This document shows, piece after piece, positions 1-7,985 of a stretch of DNA of 64,000 nucleotides (within the stretch, counting starts at the first letter, position 1; every line of letters begins with the position of its first letter). The stretch lies in assembly GCF_000741175.1 (NCBI RefSeq), contig NZ_JGYS01000007.1:165101-229100 (forward strand), written 5' to 3'. The translations under genes and the position numbers were made by a program. This stretch comes from Bifidobacterium callitrichos DSM 23973. GTDB lineage: Bacteria; Actinomycetota; Actinomycetes; Actinomycetales; Bifidobacteriaceae. The notes under the pieces were generated by a model. That model saw only the letters and a list, made by a program, of their open reading frames with translations, ran no database searches and was not told the origin of the DNA.

Positions 1-42
1 TGCGTAAAGGCCCGTCCGACAGATCCGACAAGGGAGTGATGC

Positions 43-762
43 GTGGTGACGGAGAAACCGAATGCGATGCCCGATCAGGAGAACATCCTGCTGCATACGG
101 CATTGTTCAAGCAGGTTTCGCCCGGTGAGGCCGAGGAGCTGATCCCGCATCTCAATCAGGCCGTCTACGACAAGGGCGACGCGATCTTCGAACAGGGCGG
201 CACCGACCATCGCATGTATCTGCTGGAGCATGGACGCGTCAAGCTCATCCGCGAATCGAGCGATCATCGCATCCAGCTGTTGTCCATCCACGCTCCCGGC
301 GAGGTGCTGGGCGAGATCCCGGTGTTCGATCCGAACGGCGGCCCCCGCACCGCGTCCGCGCTCGCGATGTGCCACGGCACGCGCGTGGTGTGGCTGGAGC
401 ATGACGCATTGTTCCACTGGCTCGACCAGCATCCGCGCGTGGCCATCGACATGCTGCAGGTGATGGCCAGCCGCATGCGCACGAACAACGAGCACATCTC
501 CGATCTGGTGTTCATGGACGTGCCCGCGCGGCTTGCGAAGACCCTGATCAATCTCGGCGCGCGCTTCGGCGAGCCGGTCGAGGAGGGGCTCAAGGTGCCG
601 CACGATCTGACGCAGGAGGAGATGGCCCAGCTGGTCGGCTCCTCTCGCGAGACCGTGAACAAGGCGCTGATGGACTTCGCCAACCGCGGATGGATCGCAC
701 GCGAGGGCCGCTCCATCATCATCTACCAGCCGGGCATGCTCATCAGGCGATCGCGCCGATAG
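43..762 (+). CDS. Crp/Fnr-family transcriptional regulator
   Basis: 239-residue cyclic-nucleotide-binding-fold regulator. An N-terminal cNMP-type beta barrel (about residues 18-130; DKGDAIFEQGG and PGEVLGEIPVF blocks) is followed by a dimerisation helix and a C-terminal winged helix (about 185-230) with the recognition segment SSRETVNKALMDF, as in Crp/Fnr proteins. No Fnr-type N-terminal cysteine cluster is seen, so Fe-S oxygen sensing is unlikely; whether it binds cAMP cannot be told. Start is GTG at 43 with AGGGAG 6 nt upstream; an ATG at 39 is in another frame. It lies just upstream of a penicillin-binding protein, an arrangement that may be regulatory, but the intervening 133 bp suggest separate transcription. 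Confidence 0.9.
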   Translation: MVTEKPNAMPDQENILLHTALFKQVSPGEAEELIPHLNQAVYDKGDAIFEQGGTDHRMYLLEHGRVKLIRESSDHRIQLLSIHAPGEVLGEIPVFDPNGGPRTASALAMCHGTRVVWLEHDALFHWLDQHPRVAIDMLQVMASRMRTNNEHISDLVFMDVPARLAKTLINLGARFGEPVEEGLKVPHDLTQEEMAQLVGSSRETVNKALMDFANRGWIAREGRSIIIYQPGMLIRRSRR

Positions 763-882
763 CCGCATCCGCGCCGATAGCCGTGGCCTCGCCGGCATTA
801 AGCCGATTCCCAGAGAGTGCGGTTACTGTGAACAATTGACTGCGGCCATATCAGGTTCGGCATCACGGACCACCCGCCCACT

Positions 883-888
883 TAGAAT
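883..888 (+). promoter_or_regulatory. -10 box of a probable leaderless promoter for the PBP gene
   Basis: TAGAAT lies so that transcription would start at or next to the ATG at 896 (7 nt between box and ATG). There is no Shine-Dalgarno sequence before 896, which fits a leaderless mRNA. No convincing -35 is visible. Confidence 0.45.
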
Positions 889-895
889 GGGCCGC

Positions 896-3286
896 ATGCC
901 GAAAAAGAAGTCCTCACTGATCGCTCGACGCGTGTCCACCTTGCTTTTGACATACATCATGCTGTGTGTCGGCGGTGGCATCGTCGTCGCGACCATGGTA
1001 TCCCCCGCAGTATTCGCGGCCAACGCCGTCGCCAAGGCCGTGGTGCCGTCGCTGAAGGTGGAGGGCGTCGACTTCGACGTCACCTCCCTGCCGCAGAAGT
1101 CCGTGATGTACGCCTCCGACGGCAAGACGGAGATCACCGATTTCTACGCCGACAACCGCACCGTCGTGCCGCTCAAGAAGATCTCCAAGGCCATGCAGCA
1201 CGCGGTCGTCGCACGTGAGGACCGTCGATTCTTCCAGCACCACGGCGTCGACATCCAGGGCACGATGCGCGCGTTCTTCCAGACGTTCGTCAAGAAGGGG
1301 GACACGCAGGGCGGATCCACCCTGACCCAGCAGTACGTCAAGAACGTGCTTGCGATGCAGGCGCGCGAGGATGACGATCCGATCGCCGAATACCATGCCT
1401 CCGAGCAGACCATCGCCCGCAAGCTGCGCGAGATGCTCATCGCCGTGCAGATGGAGAAGGAGTACTCCAAGCTCGAGATCCTGCAGGGATACCTCAACAT
1501 CGCCCAGTTCGGCAACCACAACCTGTACGGCGTCGAATCCGCCGCCAAGCGCTACTTCAACACCACGGCCGAGAAGCTCAACGCGATGCAGGCCGCCACG
1601 ATCGCCGCCATCACCAAGAACCCGGTGAAGTTTGACCCGACCATCGAAGCGAACCTCAAGCGCTCGCAGAACGAGCGCGACACCGTGCTCAAGCTCATGC
1701 TCGACCAGGGCTTCATCGATCAGGCCACGTATGACAAATCCGTCGCCACCCCGCTCAAGGACACGCTCGACGTGCAGACCATCGAATCCGGTTGCCAGGT
1801 GGCCGGCGACGCCGCGTTCTTCTGCGAGTACGTGACCCGCCAGATCCTCAAGAGCCCCGAGTTCGGCGCCACCGAGGAGGAGCGCAACAAGCTCCTCAAG
1901 GAGGGTGGTCTGAAGATCGTCACCACGATGGACGTCAACGCGAACACCCTTGCGATGCAGACCGCACGCAACACGATCCCGCCGGACGATCCGACCGGAT
2001 TCGAGGTCGCGATGGCCGTGATCAGACCGGGAACCGGCGAGGTGCTCGGCTTCGGCCTCAACCGCACGTTCGACGCCACTGATCGCGCGAAGACCGATTC
2101 GACCAGAACGGCCGTCAACTACGCCGTCGATCAGATCGACGGCGGTGGCTGGGGCTTCAACGTGGGATCCACGTGGAAGCCGATCAACCTGGTCGCATGG
2201 ATGCAGAAGGGCAAGTCCATCAACCAGATGCTGTCCACCTCCACCGTGGTCAACACGAGGGGCTTCAGCTGCAACGGACACAGCTTCGGCGCCATCCCGT
2301 GGAAGGTGCAGAACTCTGGCGGCGGCACCGTCTCCTCCGAGTCCCCGCTGCAGGCGCTGGTCCTCTCCCACAACACCACGCAGGCCGCCATGGCCTCGCA
2401 GATCGGACTGTGCGCGATCGCCGACGCCGCGAAGTCGCTCGGCTACCACAACTCGATCCAGGGCAAGGAGGACGTCTATGACTCGAACTCCTTCCAGCCG
2501 CCGATGGTCATCGGCACCGTGCAGGCCTCGCCGCTGACGATGGCCAACGTGTACGCGACCATCGCCGCCAAGGGCGTCGAGTGCACCCCGATCGCCATCA
2601 CCAAGATGACCGACACCACCGGCAAGAACTACAAGGTGCCGTCCGCGAACTGCCATCAGGCGATCGACCCGGAGGTGGCCGAGACCGCCGCATACGCGAT
2701 CAACCAGGGCGTCGTCCGCTCCGGCGGCAACGCGACCCTTGCCCAGCTCGACGGCGGACGCAAGACCTTCGCCAAGACCGGTACGAACGAGGACACGTAC
2801 ATGCTGACCGGCGGATTCATCCCGCAGGTCGCCACCTACGTGGCCGTCGGCAACGCCGAGACCCCGCAGTCGTTCAACTACAAGACGATCAACGGCAAGT
2901 ACCACGGCACGTGGTACGGCATGTACATCGCCGAGCCGGCATGGCGCGAGTTCATGCAGAACTACGTCAACGCGGTGAATATCCCGATGAACAACGACTA
3001 CGGCAACCCGAGTTCGAAGTACACGTACGGAGCGTCGTCGACGACCACAAGGAAGAAGAGCTCCACCTCCACCAACGACGACGGCACGGACGGCACGACC
3101 GGCGGCGGTACCGGAACCACCGGAGGCACCACCACCGGTGGCACGACCGGCGGCAATGGCGGCACAACCGGTACGACCGGCGGTGGTGCGACCGGCGGAA
3201 CCGGAACCACCGGAGGCGCGGGTACTACGGGCGGTACGACCGGCGGTGCCGGCGACACCACCCAGCAGGGCGGCGGCGCGCAGTAG
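896..3286 (+). CDS. Class A penicillin-binding protein (transglycosylase/transpeptidase)
   Basis: Bifunctional peptidoglycan synthase anchored by one N-terminal membrane segment (about residues 12-40). The GT51 transglycosylase domain shows EDRRFFQHHGVD and GGSTLTQQYVKNVL; the transpeptidase domain shows the SxxK nucleophile (GSTWKP, Ser about 425), an SHN motif and KTGT (Lys about 627). The C-terminal ~70 residues are a Gly/Thr-rich low-complexity tail (GGTTGG-type repeats) common on actinobacterial cell-wall enzymes. The frame is open back to a TTG at 836, but ATG 896 (or 887) is preferred because a -10-like TAGAAT sits 7 nt upstream of 896 and the protein then begins with a basic segment before the membrane helix. 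About 796 residues, normal for the family. Confidence 0.93.
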   Translation: MPKKKSSLIARRVSTLLLTYIMLCVGGGIVVATMVSPAVFAANAVAKAVVPSLKVEGVDFDVTSLPQKSVMYASDGKTEITDFYADNRTVVPLKKISKAMQHAVVAREDRRFFQHHGVDIQGTMRAFFQTFVKKGDTQGGSTLTQQYVKNVLAMQAREDDDPIAEYHASEQTIARKLREMLIAVQMEKEYSKLEILQGYLNIAQFGNHNLYGVESAAKRYFNTTAEKLNAMQAATIAAITKNPVKFDPTIEANLKRSQNERDTVLKLMLDQGFIDQATYDKSVATPLKDTLDVQTIESGCQVAGDAAFFCEYVTRQILKSPEFGATEEERNKLLKEGGLKIVTTMDVNANTLAMQTARNTIPPDDPTGFEVAMAVIRPGTGEVLGFGLNRTFDATDRAKTDSTRTAVNYAVDQIDGGGWGFNVGSTWKPINLVAWMQKGKSINQMLSTSTVVNTRGFSCNGHSFGAIPWKVQNSGGGTVSSESPLQALVLSHNTTQAAMASQIGLCAIADAAKSLGYHNSIQGKEDVYDSNSFQPPMVIGTVQASPLTMANVYATIAAKGVECTPIAITKMTDTTGKNYKVPSANCHQAIDPEVAETAAYAINQGVVRSGGNATLAQLDGGRKTFAKTGTNEDTYMLTGGFIPQVATYVAVGNAETPQSFNYKTINGKYHGTWYGMYIAEPAWREFMQNYVNAVNIPMNNDYGNPSSKYTYGASSTTTRKKSSTSTNDDGTDGTTGGGTGTTGGTTTGGTTGGNGGTTGTTGGGATGGTGTTGGAGTTGGTTGGAGDTTQQGGGAQ

Positions 3287-3328
3287 TCGGCGTGGGGCTC
3301 TCTTCCCCTTGGCTCTCCTTGCCCTTGG

Positions 3329-3371
3329 CCCTTGTAAGGGGAGGTGGCCCGCAACGCGGGTCTGAGGGGTA
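3329..3371 (+). repeat. Dispersed double-hairpin repeat (copy 1)
   Basis: Two small adjacent palindromes, CCCTTGTAAGGG and CCCGCAACGCGGG, followed by TCTGAGGGGTA. The same arrangement recurs at 51311, 51786 and, inverted and partial, around 57905, so this is a dispersed REP/BIME-like element rather than part of a gene. Confidence 0.7.
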
Positions 3372-3422
3372 TCCCAAGCGATTCGCGAACCTACGTACCG
3401 CGGTATAGGTCGGTACTCATTG

Positions 3423-3455
3423 GGAACGTCCACCTCATCGGTGGGCGTTCCTTCG
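3423..3455 (+). terminator. Intrinsic terminator hairpin after the PBP gene
   Basis: GGAACGTCCACC and GGTGGGCGTTCC form a 12-bp stem (one G-U) around a TCATC loop, followed by a short T-containing run. It separates the PBP gene from the promoter region of the next gene. Confidence 0.65.
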
Positions 3456-3476
3456 TATATGGAGCGATCGCAGGTC

Positions 3477-3482
3477 TAGAAT
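3477..3482 (+). promoter_or_regulatory. Possible -10 box for the OYE gene
   Basis: TAGAAT just after the terminator; a start about 7 nt downstream would leave a leader of about 90 nt before the ATG at 3580, which has a good ribosome-binding site. The leader contains a small hairpin, CGTTC-N9-GAACG, around 3500-3520. No clear -35. Confidence 0.35.
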
Positions 3483-3579
3483 GGGAACGTTCATAAATCG
3501 TTCATCAGTGAAGAACGGCGTACGGCCGGGGCGATGCGGCCGATCCGCGGATTCTTTTCGTTGCAAATAGGGGGTATGT

Positions 3580-5106
3580 ATGACGGATACCACGGATACC
3601 GGTATCACCGACAATGATGGCGCGGACGCGGCAGACGCCGCGCAGGGCGGCATCGAAAGCCCGAGCGGATTCGACTTCCGCGGTCTGACGGTCTCCGGGC
3701 TGGCGGCTCCGGCCGCGGCCGTGCCCGCATCCGGCAAGGGCGACGCCAAGTCCGGCAAGGGCGGCAAGTCCGACAAGGGCGACAAGGGCGACAAGGGCGA
3801 CAAGAAGAAGAGCAAGGACGCGAAGAAGACGGCCAAGTCCGGCAAGGCCGAGAAAGCTGATAAGGCTGACAAGTCCGACAAGGACAACAAGGACAACAAG
3901 GACAAGGTCGAGGGCGGCAAGTCCGAGAAGTCCGACAAGACGGACGATTCCGCAGCTGTCACGACGGGCAAACGCTCCATCTTCCCGTTCCTCGGCACGT
4001 TCTCCGACAAGCCCGGCTCCAACGGCCCGGCCCTGTTCGAGCCGATGACCCTGCGCGGCCTCACGATCCGCAACCGCATCTGGCTGCCTCCGATGGACAC
4101 CTACTCCGCGCTCGGACGCGACGGCCGTCCCACTCCGTTCCATTACCAGCACTACGTCTCCCGTGCGCTCGGCGGCTTCGGCATGATCATCGTCGAGGCC
4201 ACGGCCGTCGCCCCGGAGGGACGCATCTCCCCGTGCGACGTCGGCCTGTGGGACGACGGGCAGATCGACGCATGGCGATGGATCGTCGAGGATATCAAGG
4301 CCACCGGTGCCGTCGCCGCGATCCAGCTCAACCATGCTGGCCGCAAGGGTTCGACCGGCTGCTTCGCCGTCGGATATGAGGGTCGCACCGTGCCGCCCGA
4401 GGCCGGCGGGTGGGCCACCGTCGCGCCGAGCCCGATCCCGTTCGGCGAGTACACCACGCCGCGCGCCCTGTCCGTCGACGAGATCCACGGACTGGTCGAC
4501 GCATTCGCCGTGGCAGCCCGCCGCGCCGTCGCCGCTGGATTCCAGGCGATCGAGATTCATGCCGCGCACGGCTATCTGATCTCGCAGTTCCTCGACCCCC
4601 TGAGCAACGAGCGCGAGGACGAATACGGCAAGGGCTTCGAAGGCCGCATCCGCTTCCTGCTGGAGGTTGCCGACGCGATCCGCGCCGGAATCCCCGGCGA
4701 CATGCCGCTGCTCGTGCGCGTCTCCGCGACCGACTGGGCGGCCGGCGGCTGGGATCTCGATCAGACCGTCGCGCTCGCGAGGATCCTCAAGGATCACGGC
4801 GTCGATCTGGTGGACGTGTCCACCGGAGGCATCGTCTCCGGCGTCACCGTGCCGGTCAAGCCGGACTATCAGGTGCCGTTCTCCTCGCAGGTGCGCAAGC
4901 GCGCCGAGGTTCCGGTCACGGCAGTCGGCCTCATCACCAAGCCGAAGCAGGCCGAAAAGGTACTCGTCAAGGGCAACGCGGACGCGATCGAGATCGGACG
5001 CGCGGCCCTGCGCGACCCGTACTGGCCGCTGCGCGCCGCCGACAAGCTCGGCGTTCCTGTCTCCAAGGCCCCCTACGCGCCGCAGTACGTCCGCGGCGCC
5101 TTCTGA
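3580..5106 (+). CDS. Old Yellow Enzyme-family flavin oxidoreductase with Lys/Asp-rich N-terminal extension
   Basis: 508 residues. From about residue 148 onward this is an FMN-dependent TIM-barrel NAD(P)H:flavin oxidoreductase of the OYE/YqjM group: RNRIWLPPMDTYSA, IQLNHAGRKG, EIHAAHGYLISQFLDPLSN (His-x-x-His catalytic region) and GRAALRDPYWPLRAA are all present. Such enzymes reduce alpha,beta-unsaturated carbonyl compounds; the natural substrate is unknown. The first ~147 residues are unusual: a Gly/Lys/Asp/Ser low-complexity block (DKGDKGDKGDKKK and relatives, about 50-125) with no signal peptide. Start ATG 3580 is fixed by AGGGGG 4-9 nt upstream. A C-terminal YVRGAF ending is present, so the enzyme is complete. 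Confidence 0.9.
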   Translation: MTDTTDTGITDNDGADAADAAQGGIESPSGFDFRGLTVSGLAAPAAAVPASGKGDAKSGKGGKSDKGDKGDKGDKKKSKDAKKTAKSGKAEKADKADKSDKDNKDNKDKVEGGKSEKSDKTDDSAAVTTGKRSIFPFLGTFSDKPGSNGPALFEPMTLRGLTIRNRIWLPPMDTYSALGRDGRPTPFHYQHYVSRALGGFGMIIVEATAVAPEGRISPCDVGLWDDGQIDAWRWIVEDIKATGAVAAIQLNHAGRKGSTGCFAVGYEGRTVPPEAGGWATVAPSPIPFGEYTTPRALSVDEIHGLVDAFAVAARRAVAAGFQAIEIHAAHGYLISQFLDPLSNEREDEYGKGFEGRIRFLLEVADAIRAGIPGDMPLLVRVSATDWAAGGWDLDQTVALARILKDHGVDLVDVSTGGIVSGVTVPVKPDYQVPFSSQVRKRAEVPVTAVGLITKPKQAEKVLVKGNADAIEIGRAALRDPYWPLRAADKLGVPVSKAPYAPQYVRGAF

Positions 5107-5205
5107 CTTCCGAGTGATGCCTGAGGGATGGTGACTTCTGAATGGCGATTTCTGGGTGGTGTCTTCTGAGTGGTGCCTTCTAGTGTCTCCTACGTCCATC
5201 TATCT

Positions 5206-5317
5206 CAGCGTCACTTTTTCCCGAGATTTCCTCATATCGCGGGAATATGTGACGCTGCCTTCTTCTGGGCGTCACTTTTTCCCGAGCCTAGGGGGGTTTT
5301 CGGGAATTTGTGACGCT
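5206..5317. repeat. Two nested hairpins with outer arms GCGTCAC/GTGACGC
   Basis: CAGCGTCACTTTTTCCCGAG at 5206 pairs with CGCGGGAATATGTGACGCTG ending at 5257; a second copy runs 5267-5317. Both have an outer 7-9 bp stem and an inner CCCG/CGGG stem. The copies are offset by 61 nt. They resemble the hairpin arrays elsewhere in this window in layout but have a different stem word and no central core motif. Confidence 0.75.
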
Positions 5318-5459
5318 GAGGACCGTGGTCGGTTGCGTTGGGTGGTCGGTTCTGGAGTGGCTGGTCGTTGGGCGGTTGGTTCTGTGGTGAGCCGGCGTTG
5401 AGTGGTCGTTGGGTGGTGAATTCGGAGTGGTGGTTCGGTGCGGTGGTGGTTGGTGTGCT

Positions 5460-5539
5460 GAGTCGGTGTGGTGGTGAGTCGGTGTGGTGGTGAGTCGGTG
5501 TGGTGGTGAGTCGGTGTGGTGGTGAGTCGGTGCGGCGAT
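5460..5539. repeat. 16-bp tandem repeat (4 perfect units plus one diverged)
   Basis: Unit GAGTCGGTGTGGTGGT at 5460, 5476, 5492 and 5508, then a diverged unit to 5539. It sits in a strand-biased G/T-rich stretch (about 5320-5640) that is open in several frames only because of its composition; I see no gene there. Candidate variable-number repeat between the OYE gene and pyrD. Confidence 0.85.
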
Positions 5540-5678
5540 GGTTTGGTGTGGTGCTGAGCCGCGGTGATGGTTGGTGTGGTGAGCCGTGGTGGTGAGCCGT
5601 GTGGCGGTGGTTTGAAGTGGTGAGTCGATGAAACCGTTGATGAAGTAGTCGATGCAGCCGATGGAGCGTGTGACTGCC

Positions 5679-5707
5679 GTGACGTTTGTGCGAAATGGTG
5701 AGACAAT
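5679..5707 (+). promoter_or_regulatory. Probable promoter for pyrD (leaderless)
   Basis: GTGACG at 5679-5684 and GACAAT at 5702-5707 are separated by 17 bp. The -10 ends 7 nt before the ATG at 5715, and no Shine-Dalgarno sequence is present, suggesting a leaderless transcript starting at ATG 5715. Confidence 0.5.
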
Positions 5708-5714
5708 GGACTCC

Positions 5715-6863
5715 ATGAGTTACGTTTCGGATAGCTTCTGGCATGACGCCGTCAACAAGGCGACGACCGACCTCTTCACTTTCGGCTATAAGTACGTCAT
5801 CAAGCCGAATTTCGTCTTCAACGTGCCGCCGGACGAGGCGCATGATCGCATGATCACGTTCTGCCGGGTCACCAAGCACATCCCGCCGCTGCTGTGGGCC
5901 GAGCGTACGATGCTCAACTACACCGACCCGATCCTCGAAACCAACGTGATGGACGTCGACTTCGCCAATCCGTTCGGCCTGTCCGCCGGGCTCGACAAGA
6001 ACTGCGACATGCCCGTGCTGCTTGACAACGCCGGCTTCGGCTTCGAGACCGTCGGCTCGACCACGTCGCGTCCGTGCGCCGGCAACCCCAAGCCGTGGTT
6101 CCATCGCCTGCCTGAATACGATTCGATGATGGTGCACGTGGGACTCGCCAACATCGGCTCCGACAAGGTCATCGATCGCGCGGAGAAGGCATGGACGCAT
6201 GCGCACGACATGCAGGTGTCCGTCTCGATCGCCCGCACCAACGACGACAGGTGCGGTGATCTCGATGAGGGCATCGAGGACTACTGCATCTCGATGCGTC
6301 GCGCCGCAGGCCGCACCGCGATGGTCGAGGTGAACGTCTCCTGTCCGAACACGCACGCGGGGGAGCCGTTCACCGACAGTCCGGAGAACCTCGATCGCCT
6401 GTTCACTGCGCTCGACGGGATCGATCGCCCGCAGCCGACGCTCGTCAAGATGCCGCTCAACAAGCCGTGGGATGAGATGCGTGAGCTGCTTGAGGTGCTG
6501 ACCGAGCACAACGTGCAGGGCGTGTCCCTCGCGAACCTCAACAAGGACCGTACGGGCCTCGAGATCCCGCGCGAGTGGGAGGGTGGCCTCTCCGGCGGTC
6601 CGTGCACGCGGGCAAGCGAGGAGCTGGTGGCCCGCACCTACCGCGAGTTCGGCGACAGGCTTGCGATCGCCGGCATCGGAGGCGTGTTCACGCCCGAGCA
6701 GGCGTATGCGAAGATCCGCGCCGGCGCGAGCCTGGTCATGTTCATCTCCTCGCTCATGTACCGCGGCCCCCAGCAGATCACGGTCTTGAAGCGCGGGCTC
6801 GCCGAACTGCTGCGTCGCGACGGTTTCAGCTCCGTATCCGAGGCCGTCGGCGTCGACGCCTGA
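5715..6863 (+). CDS. pyrD: Dihydroorotate dehydrogenase
   Basis: FMN-dependent oxidation of dihydroorotate to orotate, the fourth step of pyrimidine synthesis. About 382 residues from ATG 5715. The length and the helical N-terminal segment (about residues 1-45) match the membrane-associated, quinone-linked class 2 enzymes; ANPFGLSAGLDKN near residue 80 and AGIGGVFTPEQAYAKIRAGA near 330 are FMN/phosphate-binding motifs. In the active-site loop the sequence is VNVSCPNT, with cysteine where class 2 enzymes normally carry the serine base (VNVSSPNT); cysteine is the class 1 residue. The open frame extends back to 5652, but the -10 box at 5702-5707 favours ATG 5715. Confidence 0.9.
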   Translation: MSYVSDSFWHDAVNKATTDLFTFGYKYVIKPNFVFNVPPDEAHDRMITFCRVTKHIPPLLWAERTMLNYTDPILETNVMDVDFANPFGLSAGLDKNCDMPVLLDNAGFGFETVGSTTSRPCAGNPKPWFHRLPEYDSMMVHVGLANIGSDKVIDRAEKAWTHAHDMQVSVSIARTNDDRCGDLDEGIEDYCISMRRAAGRTAMVEVNVSCPNTHAGEPFTDSPENLDRLFTALDGIDRPQPTLVKMPLNKPWDEMRELLEVLTEHNVQGVSLANLNKDRTGLEIPREWEGGLSGGPCTRASEELVARTYREFGDRLAIAGIGGVFTPEQAYAKIRAGASLVMFISSLMYRGPQQITVLKRGLAELLRRDGFSSVSEAVGVDA

Positions 6864-6949
6864 TCCACGCGTCGCCCTGCCCTTTCCATCCCCTATCCCT
6901 GTTCCCCGCGAGCCCCAGCCTCCAGCCGCCCTGCCTTTCCCGGCGTCCG

Positions 6950-6977
6950 ATCCTCCGATCCTATAGGATCGGAGGAT
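6950..6977. repeat. 28-bp perfect palindrome of the TAGGATC family
   Basis: Left half ATCCTCCGATCCTA is followed directly by its exact complement. A related half word TAGGATCGGACG lies at about 7016. The same TAGGATC words recur in a 102-bp tandem repeat at 58.2-58.5 kb. No clear T-run follows, so it is not an obvious terminator for pyrD. The rest of the 310-bp gap to the DeoR gene holds GTTTTG (7080) / CAAAAC (7100), possible operator arms for the DeoR-gal operon, and the promoter at 7139. Confidence 0.75.
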
Positions 6978-7138
6978 TTGAGGTGGTTTGGTGCAGTGTA
7001 TTCGTCAGATTCTGTAGGATCGGACGCATGGGTTCGTCTCGTCGTGGCGGGCGGGGGATGACTACGTCGTCGATGTGCCGTTTTGTTCGCTAACGTTTGC
7101 AAAACCGAAAATTCCTTGCGCGAAACGCACAAGTCGGT

Positions 7139-7167
7139 TTGGTAAATGGGCGTTTGTGTGCGATAAT
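7139..7167 (+). promoter_or_regulatory. Promoter of the DeoR-galT-galK operon
   Basis: TTGGTA (7139-7144) and GATAAT (7162-7167) with 17-bp spacing, the best-matching promoter of its type in the window. The -10 ends 6 nt before ATG 7174 and there is no ribosome-binding site, so the transcript is probably leaderless. The flanking GTTTGTGTGCG and CGCGAAACGCACAA words form an imperfect inverted pair that could be the DeoR operator. Confidence 0.6.
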
Positions 7168-7173
7168 GTTCGT

Positions 7174-7983
7174 ATGATATCGTCACAACGTCAACACCTG
7201 ATACTGAGCAGGCTTCGCACCAGAGGTGCCGTGCGAATCACGGCCCTGAGTAAGGAACTCGGCGTTTCCGCGATGACCATCCGCCGCGATATCGCCGAAC
7301 TTGCCGACAAGGGACTGCTCAAACGCGTCCATGGCGGCGCCGTCACCACCAGCACGCTGCTGAGCGAACCGCTGTTCTCTGTAAAGTCGCAGATGGACAT
7401 CGGTCTCAAGGACGCCATCGCGCAGGAGGCCATCAAGTATGTGTCTCCCGGTGACGTCATCGCCATCGGCGGCGGCACCACGGCCTACGTCTTCGCGCAG
7501 CACCTGCTGGAAAGCCAGCAGGCCAGCGGCATCACCATCCTCACCAATTCGATTCCGGTCGCCGAACTCGTGCAGGCGCTCGAATCGAAGGACGTCGAGG
7601 TCATCGTCACCGGAGGCGTCACCACGCGATCCAACTCGCTCGTCGGTCCGATCGCCGACAAGGTCATCGCCTCCCTGCGCGTCAACACCGTCTTCCTCGG
7701 CACGCATTCCGTGTCGATTCCCCGCGGCTTCCTCATGCCCAACTCGCTGGAGGCCGCAACCGATATGGCGATGATGGGCATCGCCGATCGCACCATCATT
7801 TTGACCGATCACACCAAGTGGAGCTGCACATCGCTGTCGTTGTTCGCGCGGTTCGACCAGGTGGAAACGGTCATTACAGACGACGGTCTCGATCCGGATA
7901 CCGCCGCCAAAACGAAGGAACTGGTCAATGAGCTCGTCCTGGCCGAACAGGTCGAGCCCGCACAGGAAAGTGAGCAGCAGTAA
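7174..7983 (+). CDS. DeoR/GlpR-family regulator of the gal operon
   Basis: 269 residues. N-terminal DeoR helix-turn-helix (about 1-57: VRITALSKELGVSAMTIRRDIAELADKGLLKRVHGGAV) and a C-terminal sugar-phosphate-binding DeoRC domain (VIAIGGGTTAYVFAQHLL, LTNSIPVAELV, VTGG, ILTDHTKW). DeoR proteins generally repress sugar operons and are released by a phosphorylated sugar. It is followed 2 bp later by galT, so it is very likely an autoregulated regulator of galactose catabolism. The frame is open from 7075 but ATG 7174 is fixed by the -10 at 7162. Confidence 0.93.
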   Translation: MISSQRQHLILSRLRTRGAVRITALSKELGVSAMTIRRDIAELADKGLLKRVHGGAVTTSTLLSEPLFSVKSQMDIGLKDAIAQEAIKYVSPGDVIAIGGGTTAYVFAQHLLESQQASGITILTNSIPVAELVQALESKDVEVIVTGGVTTRSNSLVGPIADKVIASLRVNTVFLGTHSVSIPRGFLMPNSLEAATDMAMMGIADRTIILTDHTKWSCTSLSLFARFDQVETVITDDGLDPDTAAKTKELVNELVLAEQVEPAQESEQQ

Positions 7984-7985
7984 CC

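Noticed and set aside
6950..6977. 28-bp palindrome as pyrD terminator
   Set aside because: No T-run on either side and the same word occurs in a tandem repeat far away, so it is better read as a dispersed repeat.
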